Below, piece by piece: positions 1 to 7,549 of a DNA stretch of 64,000 bases. Numbering within the stretch: the stretch's first letter is position 1; each line of letters begins with the position of its first letter. The translations under genes and the position numbers were made by a program. Under the pieces are notes generated by a model. It did not search any database, was not told the origin of the DNA, and saw only the letters and a list, made by a program, of their open reading frames with translations. Source of the stretch: Sporomusaceae bacterium UBA7701 (GTDB lineage: Bacteria > Bacillota > Negativicutes > Sporomusales > UBA7701); the NCBI GenBank assembly GCA_002482545.1, contig DLGF01000024.1, positions 118,885 to 182,884 of the forward strand, written 5' to 3'.

Positions 1-330
1 TAGCCGCCTTGGCCTCCCTGGCCAGGACGGTTATAGGGCGGCTGGCCGGGACGCGGACCCTGCGACTGATTGGGACGGCCCTGGCCTCCCTGACCCTGAT
101 AGCCGCCTTGGCCTCCCTGGCCGGGACGGTTATAAGGCGCTTGGCCGGGACGCGGACCCTGCGACTGATTGGGACGGCCCTGGCCTCCCTGGCCCTGATA
201 GCCGCCTTGGCCTCCCTGGCCGGGACGGTTATAGGGCGGCTGGCCGGGACGCGGACCTTGCGGCTGGTTGGGACGGCCCTGGCCTCCCTGGCCCTGGTAG
301 CCGCCTTGCGGCTGGCTTGGCCGGTTATAG
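1..330 (-). repeat. 99-bp tandem repeat inside infB
   Basis: Three near-identical 99-bp units start at 1, 100 and 199, and a fourth, diverging unit starts at 298. Each encodes 33 residues of the IF-2 linker (Gly/Gln-rich blocks around PYNRPGQ and GPRPGQ). Units differ by scattered point changes only and keep frame. The array may continue past the left edge of the window. Confidence 0.9.
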
Positions 331-599
331 GGCTGGCCGGCGCCGGCGGAAGCCGGCGCATTTCCCGCACCGGACGGTGCGGCAGCCGGACGGACGGGCT
401 TGGCAGCCTCCCCTTTGGACGGCTCTTCAGCGGAACCGGTTTTTCTGGCGAAGGTGCGGTCGATTACTGCTTTCGCGGCCTCGTCGATGCTGGCCATGTG
501 ATTCTTGACGCTTATGTTGTTACGACCCAGAATGTCAATGATGACTTTGCTGGTCGTGTTGAAGTCCTTGGCTAATTCATACACTCGATATTTGGACAT
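1..599 (-). CDS. infB: Translation initiation factor IF-2, N-terminal part (partial)
   Basis: IF-2 is the GTPase that brings initiator fMet-tRNA to the 30S subunit. Only the first ~199 residues are in the window; the G domain and C-terminal domains lie beyond base 1. The ATG at 597-599 follows a purine-rich SD (GGGGGTGGATG). The protein starts MSKYRVYELAKDF, the typical IF2_N helical domain of Firmicutes (about residues 1-55). A low-complexity linker follows, made of 33-residue repeats rich in Gly, Gln, Pro, Arg, Asn and Tyr. It is the last visible gene of the rimP-nusA-ylxR-ylxQ-infB operon, as in B. subtilis. Identity is secure from the N-terminal domain and synteny even though the catalytic part is not visible. 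Confidence 0.93.
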   Translation of the reverse strand, partial: MSKYRVYELAKDFNTTSKVIIDILGRNNISVKNHMASIDEAAKAVIDRTFARKTGSAEEPSKGEAAKPVRPAAAPSGAGNAPASAGAGQPYNRPSQPQGGYQGQGGQGRPNQPQGPRPGQPPYNRPGQGGQGGYQGQGGQGRPNQSQGPRPGQAPYNRPGQGGQGGYQGQGGQGRPNQSQGPRPGQPPYNRPGQGGQGG

Positions 600-631
600 T
601 CATCCACCCCCAATTTTCTTCCTCTCCGAAC

Positions 632-937
632 TCAAGACAGCAACGCTTCACTCATCGCTTTGGCGAAACCAGATTCAGTAACGGCAACCGCTGCCCGCGG
701 TGGTTTTCCGGTGGCATTGCCGAGTTGGTCTTTGGAAAGCGTTTCATGACAGGCTATCTTATAGTACGATGTCATATCGCGATAACTTTTCCTGGTGTTG
801 TCGGAGGCATCCGCCGCGATCAGCACCAGTTTGGCTTTACCGGACTTGACGGCTTTTTCTACGGCAAGTTCGCCGGAGGCAAGCTTGCCGGCTTTCTGGG
901 CCAGGCCCAGCAGGGTCCGAAGTTTTTGCTCGTTCAT
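632..937 (-). CDS. rplGA: L7Ae-family ribosomal/RNA-binding protein YlxQ
   Basis: A 101-residue protein of the L7Ae/L30e fold, which binds kink-turn RNA; in B. subtilis the equivalent is YlxQ (RplGA). The N-terminal LLGLAQKAGKLASGE and the following alternating Lys-rich helix and beta segment are diagnostic for the bacterial L7Ae-like group. It overlaps the upstream ylxR by 4 bp (ATGA), which indicates translational coupling, and ends about 30 bp before infB. It lies between ylxR and infB as in most Firmicutes. The physiological RNA target is not established. Confidence 0.92.
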   Translation of the reverse strand: MNEQKLRTLLGLAQKAGKLASGELAVEKAVKSGKAKLVLIAADASDNTRKSYRDMTSYYKIACHETLSKDQLGNATGKPPRAAVAVTESGFAKAMSEALLS

Positions 938-1200
938 GGGCGAACCAGCCCAGCGCGGAGCTGTTCGTATACTTCGGGACTGATGCTATGCTCAAGGGCC
1001 CGCTCCAGGCGTTTCTCCTTGACCGCTTTCGCCAGGCAGGCGTCGGTCGGGCAGACATAGGCTCCCCGGCCCGATTTCTTGCCGGTTGGGTCCAGCAGGA
1101 TTTCTCCCTCCGGCGAGCGGACCACCCGCAGAAGCTCCCTTTTATTTTTCATGGTCTGACAGCCGACACACATCCGCTGAGGAACTTTTTTCGGTTTCAT
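934..1200 (-). CDS. rnpM: YlxR/RnpM family RNA-binding protein
   Basis: An 88-residue protein of the YlxR (DUF448) family. Visible family marks are RMCVGCQ near the N terminus, a Leu-Arg-rich strand (LLRVVRSPEGE), the GRGAYVCP signature near residue 46 and a basic helix (KAVKEKRLERAL). The family is known to bind RNA and has been linked to modulation of RNase P, hence the name RnpM. It sits between nusA and ylxQ, which is its usual place, and is coupled to ylxQ by a 4-bp overlap. At 88 residues it is the usual length for the family. Confidence 0.92.
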   Translation of the reverse strand: MKPKKVPQRMCVGCQTMKNKRELLRVVRSPEGEILLDPTGKKSGRGAYVCPTDACLAKAVKEKRLERALEHSISPEVYEQLRAGLVRP

Positions 1201-1213
1201 CGTCAGTCCCTCC

Positions 1214-2257
1214 TTAGACGGTTGTCTGGACCTGCGATTCGCTCTTGATGTCGATTTTCCAGCCGGTCAGCTTAGCGGCGAGCCGGGCGTTCTGGCCTTC
1301 CTTGCCGATGGCCAGCGACAGCTGGTAGTCGGGAACGACGACCCGCGAAGTTTTATCGGTCTCGTTGACTTCCACCATCACTACTTTGGCGGGACTTAAG
1401 GCGTTGGCGATATATTTCGCCGGATCGGTATTCCATTTGACAATATCGATTTTTTCACCTTTCAGTTCATTGACGATGGTTTGAACCCGCATGCCTTTAT
1501 GGCCGACACAGGCGCCCACCGGGTCAACATCCTCATCCCGGGAATGAACGGAAATTTTGGAGCGCAGTCCCGGTTCGCGGGCGACGGATTTGATTTCAAC
1601 AACCCCGTCGTGAATTTCGGGCACTTCCAGTTCAAACAGGCGCTTCAAAAGTCCGGGATGGGTACGGGAAACTAAGATTTGCGGCCCTTTGGTCGTCTTT
1701 TTGACTTCGATGATATAGGTTTTCAGGCGGTCGCCGTGCCGGTAGGTTTCACCGGGTATCTGCTCGGAAGGGGCCAGGATGGCCTCGGCTTTGCCCAAGT
1801 CAATATAGACGTTCTTGGCTTCGATCCGCTGAACAATACCGGTGACGATATCGCTTTCCCGGCTTGAGAACTCCTCGTAGATAATGCCCCGCTCGGCTTC
1901 CCGGATGCGCTGAACCACCACTTGTTTGGCGGTTTGGGCCGCTATCCGTCCGAAGTTCTTCGGGGTGACTTCCATTTCGACGACGTCTTCCAGGCTGTAA
2001 CGCGGGTCGATGGATTGAGCTTCCTCCAAGGATATCTCAAGACGGGAATCTTTTACAGCCTCCACCACTGTTTTACGGGCAAAAACATGAATTTCGCCGG
2101 TTTCGCGAGCCAGCGACACCCGCACATTCTGCGCAGAACTGAAGTTGCGCTTGTATGCGGAGATCAAGGCAGCTTCAATGGCTTCGAACAAAATATCGGG
2201 AGCGATTCCTTTCTCCCTTCCCAATTGTTCGAAAGCCTGCATAAATTCGGCATTCAT
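1214..2257 (-). CDS. nusA: Transcription termination/antitermination protein NusA
   Basis: A 347-residue NusA that binds RNA polymerase and nascent RNA and affects pausing, termination and antitermination. Domains in order are the N-terminal RNAP-binding domain (about 1-125), an S1 domain (about 130-200, around RIEAKNVYIDLGKAEAIL), and two KH domains with GHKG and GKEG loops. It has no C-terminal acidic repeats, as is usual in Firmicutes. The ATG at 2255-2257 is preferred over an in-frame codon 45 bp upstream because AGGGGGAAG lies just before it. It follows rimP by 34 bp in the operon. Confidence 0.96.
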   Translation of the reverse strand: MNAEFMQAFEQLGREKGIAPDILFEAIEAALISAYKRNFSSAQNVRVSLARETGEIHVFARKTVVEAVKDSRLEISLEEAQSIDPRYSLEDVVEMEVTPKNFGRIAAQTAKQVVVQRIREAERGIIYEEFSSRESDIVTGIVQRIEAKNVYIDLGKAEAILAPSEQIPGETYRHGDRLKTYIIEVKKTTKGPQILVSRTHPGLLKRLFELEVPEIHDGVVEIKSVAREPGLRSKISVHSRDEDVDPVGACVGHKGMRVQTIVNELKGEKIDIVKWNTDPAKYIANALSPAKVVMVEVNETDKTSRVVVPDYQLSLAIGKEGQNARLAAKLTGWKIDIKSESQVQTTV

Positions 2258-2291
2258 ACTAAACTTCCCCCTATTCAATTTTGTAACGGAG

Positions 2292-2750
2292 CTAGAAATC
2301 AATATGTAACCGGACCTGAGACGCCTTCTCCCGTGGAATGCTCATCTCGGTACCGTCAACATCGACATGGATGGTGTTGTTCTCCAGGCTCAGCAGTTTG
2401 CCGACCAACATTTTTTGCCCGTTCACCGGGGCGAAGGTATGGATCTCAATGGCATCGCCCACATGGCGGACAAAATCCCGGTCCCTTTTCAAAGGCCGGT
2501 CAAGGCCCGGCGAAGATACTTCCAGAATATAGCTGTCCTTTATCGGATCAAGCTCGTCAAGCTTCTCCTCCAGCTTTTCGCTGACCCATTGGCAGTCTTC
2601 CACTTCCAAGCCGCCCTGCTTGTCAAGGAACACCCTGAGATACCAGTCGCGTTCTTTGACATACTCGACGTCAACCAGCTCCAGGTCGGAGCCGGTGATT
2701 ACCTCCCCCACCAGGCGCTCCACAAGGTTTTCAATTTGTTTTCCGGACAT
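2292..2750 (-). CDS. rimP: Ribosome maturation factor RimP
   Basis: RimP assists late 30S subunit assembly. The protein is 152 residues from the ATG at 2748-2750, the family's normal length, with an AGGGGTGGAG SD just upstream; a longer in-frame extension to 2849 runs through the leader hairpins and is unlikely to be translated. Family features are VERLVGEVITGSDLELVDVEY at the N terminus (shown here only in part: ELVDVEYVKE), the LEVSSPGLDRPL motif and the SH3-like C-terminal domain (KASQVRLHIDF). It is the first gene of the rimP-nusA-ylxR-ylxQ-infB operon. Confidence 0.94.
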   Translation of the reverse strand: MSGKQIENLVERLVGEVITGSDLELVDVEYVKERDWYLRVFLDKQGGLEVEDCQWVSEKLEEKLDELDPIKDSYILEVSSPGLDRPLKRDRDFVRHVGDAIEIHTFAPVNGQKMLVGKLLSLENNTIHVDVDGTEMSIPREKASQVRLHIDF

Positions 2751-2793
2751 GCGCTCCACCCCTATATCATGTCGTATCGTTACTGTTATTGTT

Positions 2794-2882
2794 GCCGGAC
2801 TTTGCCCGGCCTTATACCCTGTATTTGGCAGAGCGTCTCTGCCAGCCATAAGATGAAAGAGTGGGTTCGATACCCACTCTTT
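2794..2882 (-). promoter_or_regulatory. Hairpin-rich 5' leader of the rimP-nusA-infB mRNA
   Basis: Between the promoter and rimP the transcript carries three stems. The first is a perfect 10-bp stem with a 7-nt loop (2856-2865 with 2873-2882), followed on the RNA by UCUUUCAUCUU-like sequence. The second is an 8-bp stem with a 3-nt loop (2826-2833 with 2837-2844). The third is a 5-bp GC stem (2794-2798 with 2806-2810). The first could act as a weak terminator or attenuator. No known riboswitch class was recognised. Confidence 0.6.
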
Positions 2883-2910
2883 GAGAAACGTCGTTACCTA
2901 TACCAGATTT

Positions 2911-2939
2911 ATTATAGCACTGTGGAACTCGATTTACAA
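2911..2939 (-). promoter_or_regulatory. Sigma-A promoter of the rimP operon
   Basis: On the minus strand a -35 box TTGTAA (2934-2939) is followed by exactly 17 bp and a perfect -10 box TATAAT (2911-2916). Transcription would start near 2904, about 150 nt ahead of rimP and just before the leader hairpins. This separates the rimP operon from polC. Confidence 0.8.
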
Positions 2940-2957
2940 CCATATTTTATCAGAAGT

Positions 2958-5900
2958 TTAGGCAAACAGCAGCATCTGGTTATTTTCCTGCATGCCGGCC
3001 AGGCAGCCGTGGTCGCGAAGAGTGTCGATCACCGTCTTCGATACCCTGCTCCGCAGGCGGAGATCCTCGATCGAAGTAAAGGGCTTCTCCTCCCTGGCCT
3101 GGACAATATTTCGCGCGGCGTTGTCTCCTACTCCTTCCAAGGCCGCCAGCGGCGGCAGCAGGGCGTTGCCGTCGATCAGAAACCGCGTGGCGTGGGACTG
3201 GTAGAGATCGACGCGCCGGAAGGTAAACCCGCGCAGCAGCATTTCAAGGGCCATTTCGATGATGGTCACGAGCCCCTTCTCCTTCGCGGAAGCCGCGTTG
3301 CCCTTCTGCTCCAGTTCCGCCAGTTTCTGCCGCAGAACCGCTTCCCCCTGGACAATGAGCTGGGCGTCGAATTCCGTGGCCCGTACCGTAAAATAGGAAG
3401 CATAGAAGGGCAGGGGATAATGGACCTTGCAGTAGGCGATCCGGACGGCCATCATGACATAGGCGGCGGCATGGGCTTTCGGGAACATATATTTGATCTT
3501 CTGGCAGGATTCGACATACCAGTCGGGAACATTGTTCTGCTTCATGACCTCCACGTCGTCCGGCTTGACCCCTTTGCCCTTGCGGACGCCCTCCATGATC
3601 TTGAAGGCGGTCTGCGGTTTGACCCCTTTGTGGATGAGGTAAACCATGATGTCGTCGCGGGCCGAAATTGCTTCACCGAGTTTGGCGGTGCCGCTCCGGA
3701 TGAGATCCTGGGCATTATTGAGCCATACGTCGGTTCCGTGGGAGAAACCGCTGATGCGGACCAGTTCGCTGAAATTTTTCGGCTTGGTGTCTTCCAGCAT
3801 CTGCCGGACGAATTTTGTGCCGAATTCGGGGATGCCGAAGGTGCCCACGGTGGAGCCCAGTTGTTCGGGAGTCAGGCCCAATGCATCGGTGGCGGAAAAC
3901 AGGCTCATGGTCGCCGGATCGTCGAAAGGAATGGTTTTGGGGTCCCGGCCGGTGAGGTCTTCCAGCATTTTAATGACGGTAGGATCGTCATGGCCGAGAA
4001 TGTCGAGCTTGACAAGCCGGCTGGAAATGGAATGGTAGTCGAAATGGGTCGTGATGGTGGCGGAATCCTTGTCGTCCGCCGGATACTGAATGGGGGTGAA
4101 GTGGTGTACATCCATGTCCCGGGGTACAACCATGATCCCGCCGGGATGCTGGCCGGTGGTGCGCTTGACGCCGGTGCAGCCGCCGATCAGCTTATTGATG
4201 TGGGCGTTGCGGGGCGTAATCCCCTTTTCGCTGAAATAATTTTTGACAAAACCGTAGGCCGTCTTATCGGCGATGGTGGCAATGGTTCCGGCGCGGAACA
4301 CGTTGTCCTTCCCGAATAATTCCTCGGTATACTTATGGGCGACCGGCTGATATTCACCGGAGAAGTTGAGATCGATGTCCGGTACTTTGTCGCCGTGAAA
4401 GCCCATGAACACGGCAAAGGGGATGTCATGCCCGTCTTTCACCATCTTGACGCCGCAGGACGGGCAGTTTTTGTCCGGCATGTCAAAGCCGCTGCCATAG
4501 CTCCCGTCGTCGACAAACTCGGAATATTGGCAGTCCGGGCAGCGCCAATGCGGCGGAAGCGGGTTGACCTCGGTAATGTCGGTCATGGTGGCGACAAAGG
4601 AGGAGCCTACCGACCCCCGGGAACCGACAAGATATCCGTCATCCAGAGACTTTTTGACCAGCTTGTGGGCGATGAGATAGAGCACGGCAAAACCGTTGTT
4701 GATGATGGAGTTGAGCTCGTATTCCAGGCGCGAGGCCACGATTTCGGGAAGCTTCTCGCCGTAAAGGGCGTAAGCCTTCCGGTAGGACATGGATTTGATC
4801 TCTTCCTCCGCGCCGGGAATCTTGGGGGAATAAAGCTCGGAAGGAATGGGCTGGAAAACTTCAATCCGGTCGCTGATGCGCCGGGTGTTTTCCACCACCA
4901 CCTCATAGGCGGTTTTACTGCCCAGATAGGAGAACTCCTCCAGCATCTCTTCCGTAGTGCGGAAAAAGAGGGGCGGCTGACTGTCCGCGTCGTCAAAGCC
5001 CTGGCCGGCCAGCAATATCCGGCGGTACACCTCGTCCTCGGGATGGAGAAAATGGACGTCACAGGTGGCCACCACCGGTTTGCCCAGCCTCCGGCCCAGT
5101 TCGCAGACTTTCCGGTTGAGGTTCCTCAGCCCTTCCTCATTTTCGATCATGCCCTTGCGGATCATGAAGGCATTGTTCCCGGTCGGCTGGATCTCCAGAT
5201 AATCGTAGAAAGAAGCGATGTCCAGCAGTTTTTCCTCCGGTTCGCCGTTCAGGATGGCCTGCATGAGTTCTCCCGCCTCGCAGGCCGAACCCAGGATCAG
5301 CCCTTCGCGGTGCTCGGCCAGTACCGCGCGGGGAAGCCGCGGGGTCCGGTGGAGATATTTCAGGTGCGACAGGGATACCAGCCGATACAGGTTGCGCAGG
5401 CCGATCCTGTTTTGGGCCAGAATGATGATGTGGTTGGAACGGGCGATATCCTGCTCAAACAGGTAGCCTTCCATTCCGTAGATGACTTTGATTCCGGCCT
5501 TCGCAGCCGCCTCCTCGGCCTCGGGAAACGCCTGGACCACGCCGTGGTCGGTGATGGCTACCGCCGGATGGCCCCATTTCGCCGCCGTTTTGATGAGCTC
5601 CTTTACCGAAACCACCGCGTCAAGGGCGCTCATCCGGGTATGGGCGTGCAATTCCACCCGGCGCGTCTCTGCTGTATCTTGGCGTTCGGGTTTGGTCACG
5701 CGGCCCATGCTGTCGGCGTAGATGACGAGTTCGTTGGCGAACTTGTCAAACTGGACGGTCCCCTTTACCTTGACCAGCATTCCGTCGGCGATCAGGCCCT
5801 CTACTTTGGCGAACTGCTCCTTGTCTTCGAAAAAAGTTTTGCCGCTGATGCCGCCGGACAGGTCGGCGATATCGAACGACAGCAAAAACCGGCCGGAGCG

Positions 5901-6626
5901 GAGCTCCTTGCATTCGTGCCTGACAATCTGACCCGTCAGAATGATATTGCGGCCTTCTTCCTGGACAGAGCCCATATCCACCGGCGCATCCTTGATATTG
6001 CGGCCGAAAATAATCGGACTCTCTTCTTTCTTTTTGGCGGGAGCGGCGGCCTGCCGCTCGGTTACGGCCTGAAGATAATCCGGGGAATAATAGTCCTCAT
6101 CGCAGGGCGGAGGCGGCGTTTCCCCCGCGCTGATCAGGGCGACGTCGCAGCTTTGCCCGAAGTTCGCCTTGGCGAAACTTTTGATGCTTTGTTCGACGCC
6201 CCGGGAGTGGAGAATTTCTGCAGACAAATCGCCGTGGGTTTCAATCGTCAGCATCCGGCCGTCAAAGGCCCACCGGGCCGAAGTCAGCAAATGCCTGACA
6301 GTATGATTTCCCTCGCCGATCCGGTCGGTAAATTCGCCCCAGTTGCTCTGAAGATACTGCTCAAAGCTGCCGCAGGTCTGGATGAACTCGACTTTGGCGA
6401 GGCCGCACCGCCGGCTGATATTGTCTGCGGCGTACTGCAGCAGAGTCTCGCTCAGCCTTTCCGGCACGGTGAGATAAACCTGCCAGGCCGCGGCATCGGT
6501 CATTACCTGTACCTTGGTGATGATCGCAGCTTCCAGCGATTGCGGATCAACGTCCGGCCGGGCCGCGTCGCCGAGCAGGGTCAATAGGTTCTGCGCGCTA
6601 TCAGGAATAATGCAATAGGTAGACAA
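2958..6626 (-). CDS. polC: DNA polymerase III alpha subunit, PolC type, lacking the exonuclease insertion
   Basis: PolC is the replicative DNA polymerase of Firmicutes. Using a 1,229-codon reading from 6647, visible parts are the N-terminal domain, an OB fold (about 235-320), a PHP domain beginning RRVELHAHTRMSALD at about 329, a four-Cys zinc site (C702, C705, C727, C730), the catalytic PDIDLNFS motif (about 755) and C-terminal tau-binding/HhH parts. The PHP domain is not split: VIYGMEGYL (about 388) is followed almost directly by NRIGLRNLYRLVS. In B. subtilis PolC a ~200-residue DnaQ-like exonuclease sits there, matching the shortfall against ~1,437 residues. No ATG is in range; the TTG at 6624-6626, preceded by GGGAGAGAG, is the likely start (a TTG at 6647 is the alternative). 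Confidence 0.95.
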   Translation of the reverse strand: MSTYCIIPDSAQNLLTLLGDAARPDVDPQSLEAAIITKVQVMTDAAAWQVYLTVPERLSETLLQYAADNISRRCGLAKVEFIQTCGSFEQYLQSNWGEFTDRIGEGNHTVRHLLTSARWAFDGRMLTIETHGDLSAEILHSRGVEQSIKSFAKANFGQSCDVALISAGETPPPPCDEDYYSPDYLQAVTERQAAAPAKKKEESPIIFGRNIKDAPVDMGSVQEEGRNIILTGQIVRHECKELRSGRFLLSFDIADLSGGISGKTFFEDKEQFAKVEGLIADGMLVKVKGTVQFDKFANELVIYADSMGRVTKPERQDTAETRRVELHAHTRMSALDAVVSVKELIKTAAKWGHPAVAITDHGVVQAFPEAEEAAAKAGIKVIYGMEGYLFEQDIARSNHIIILAQNRIGLRNLYRLVSLSHLKYLHRTPRLPRAVLAEHREGLILGSACEAGELMQAILNGEPEEKLLDIASFYDYLEIQPTGNNAFMIRKGMIENEEGLRNLNRKVCELGRRLGKPVVATCDVHFLHPEDEVYRRILLAGQGFDDADSQPPLFFRTTEEMLEEFSYLGSKTAYEVVVENTRRISDRIEVFQPIPSELYSPKIPGAEEEIKSMSYRKAYALYGEKLPEIVASRLEYELNSIINNGFAVLYLIAHKLVKKSLDDGYLVGSRGSVGSSFVATMTDITEVNPLPPHWRCPDCQYSEFVDDGSYGSGFDMPDKNCPSCGVKMVKDGHDIPFAVFMGFHGDKVPDIDLNFSGEYQPVAHKYTEELFGKDNVFRAGTIATIADKTAYGFVKNYFSEKGITPRNAHINKLIGGCTGVKRTTGQHPGGIMVVPRDMDVHHFTPIQYPADDKDSATITTHFDYHSISSRLVKLDILGHDDPTVIKMLEDLTGRDPKTIPFDDPATMSLFSATDALGLTPEQLGSTVGTFGIPEFGTKFVRQMLEDTKPKNFSELVRISGFSHGTDVWLNNAQDLIRSGTAKLGEAISARDDIMVYLIHKGVKPQTAFKIMEGVRKGKGVKPDDVEVMKQNNVPDWYVESCQKIKYMFPKAHAAAYVMMAVRIAYCKVHYPLPFYASYFTVRATEFDAQLIVQGEAVLRQKLAELEQKGNAASAKEKGLVTIIEMALEMLLRGFTFRRVDLYQSHATRFLIDGNALLPPLAALEGVGDNAARNIVQAREEKPFTSIEDLRLRSRVSKTVIDTLRDHGCLAGMQENNQMLLFA

Positions 6627-6679
6627 ATGCTCTCTCTCCCAAATCAATCCAAATAAATCAACCGATTCTCACGCTTTCC

Positions 6680-6688
6680 ATTTTAGCA
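6680..6688 (-). promoter_or_regulatory. Possible extended -10 promoter for polC
   Basis: On the minus strand TGC-TAAAAT reads as an extended -10 element overlapping the mgtC stop codon, about 50 bp ahead of the polC start. No convincing -35 box is present at 16-18 bp, so this is only a candidate. Confidence 0.3.
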
Positions 6689-7348
6689 TATCCTGTCGAT
6701 GGAACGCACACCGTCAATTTCGGTGATGCCCTGAATTAGCTGAAATATATCGGCATTTTGCGGAATTCTGAGGACAAACTCCATGTCGATGGTTTTTTTG
6801 TCGGAATCGTGATTCATGGTAACACTGCGGATGTTAACCCCGTTTTGACCGAGAAACAGTCCGATGCGGCCCAGTTGTCCCGGCTTATCCTCGATCGTAA
6901 GCTTGAGGCGCTGCAGGCACTTATTGACCAGCCAGCGGCGCTCCAGATGGCCGAAGAGGACAAGCGCCAGGAACACGAGCGCCGTTGTGGTGACGGCCGC
7001 GAAAAATTGAGCCGTCCCGATGGCCAGGCCGATGCCGGCCACCACCCAGAGGCTGGCCGCGGTAGTCAAGCCCTTGACCGAGAAACCTTCCCGAATGATC
7101 GTGCCGGCGCCCAGAAAGCCGATGCCGCTGACCACTTGCGCGGCAATGCGTCCGGGATCTTTGGGACCCTCGAATCCGGCAAAGCCATACATTGAGACCA
7201 GCATGATCAGGGTCGAGCCCGCGCAGACCAGGATATGGGTGCGAAAACCCGCCGGACGGTCATGGCTCTCCCTTTCCAGGCCGATAAGACCGCCTAAGAT
7301 ACAGGACATCACCAGGCGAAAGGCTATATCAAATTCGGTAATCGGCAT
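6683..7348 (-). CDS. MgtC/SapB family membrane protein
   Basis: A 221-residue protein of the MgtC/SapB family. The N-terminal ~140 residues hold about four hydrophobic segments and the family motif GGLIGLERE near residue 19, then RTHILVCAGS. The soluble C-terminal part (about 145-221) resembles the ACT-like domain of longer family members (LTIEDKPGQLGRIGLFLGQNG, quoted in part: DKPGQLGRIG). Members are linked to Mg2+ limitation and membrane physiology, but the transported or sensed species is not settled. It starts at ATG 7346-7348 after GGAAGTGGG. It occupies the place where B. subtilis has proS. Confidence 0.85.
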   Translation of the reverse strand: MPITEFDIAFRLVMSCILGGLIGLERESHDRPAGFRTHILVCAGSTLIMLVSMYGFAGFEGPKDPGRIAAQVVSGIGFLGAGTIIREGFSVKGLTTAASLWVVAGIGLAIGTAQFFAAVTTTALVFLALVLFGHLERRWLVNKCLQRLKLTIEDKPGQLGRIGLFLGQNGVNIRSVTMNHDSDKKTIDMEFVLRIPQNADIFQLIQGITEIDGVRSIDRIC

Positions 7349-7383
7349 AGGCCCACTTCCTTTCGCTGATTATGGCATTTGGG

Positions 7384-7412
7384 GGCGGGAAGAAATGACA
7401 ATCGTTCCCGCC
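7384..7412. repeat. Inverted repeat between ispG and mgtC
   Basis: GGCGGGAA (7384-7391) pairs with TTCCCGCC (7405-7412) around a 13-nt loop in the 200-bp gap between ispG and the MgtC-family gene. There is no T-run on either side, so it is a stem-loop of unknown role. The rest of the 7349-7549 gap holds nothing else I can support. Confidence 0.5.
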
Positions 7413-7549
7413 TGTGGAAAAACCCCCATCTGCAGCGTCAGGACCGGATGTTTGCCGGCATGGCATAAGTTCATGCGGGCAAAAAAAGCTTCGTCCTTTC
7501 CGGCATTTGGAGGCTTTTGGCAGCCTGGGGCCAAGGCTTGGAGCAACAT

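Noticed and set aside
1..330. CRISPR-like array at the left edge
   Set aside because: Units are contiguous 99-bp tandem repeats in frame within infB, without spacers.
2856..2882. T-arm-like hairpin (5-bp stem, loop TTCGATA) on the plus strand, suggesting a tRNA or tRNA remnant
   Set aside because: No acceptor, D or anticodon arms can be formed around it. It lies just downstream of the rimP promoter and is better explained as a leader hairpin.
2367..6587. Very long open frames on the plus strand opposite polC (650 and 750 codons)
   Set aside because: They are antisense to a clearly conserved polymerase in GC-rich DNA, have no SD or recognisable domains, and are composition artefacts.
7349..7549. 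Mg2+ riboswitch ahead of the MgtC-family gene
   Set aside because: The 200-bp gap shows one short GC stem and no arrangement resembling the M-box or ykoK leader.
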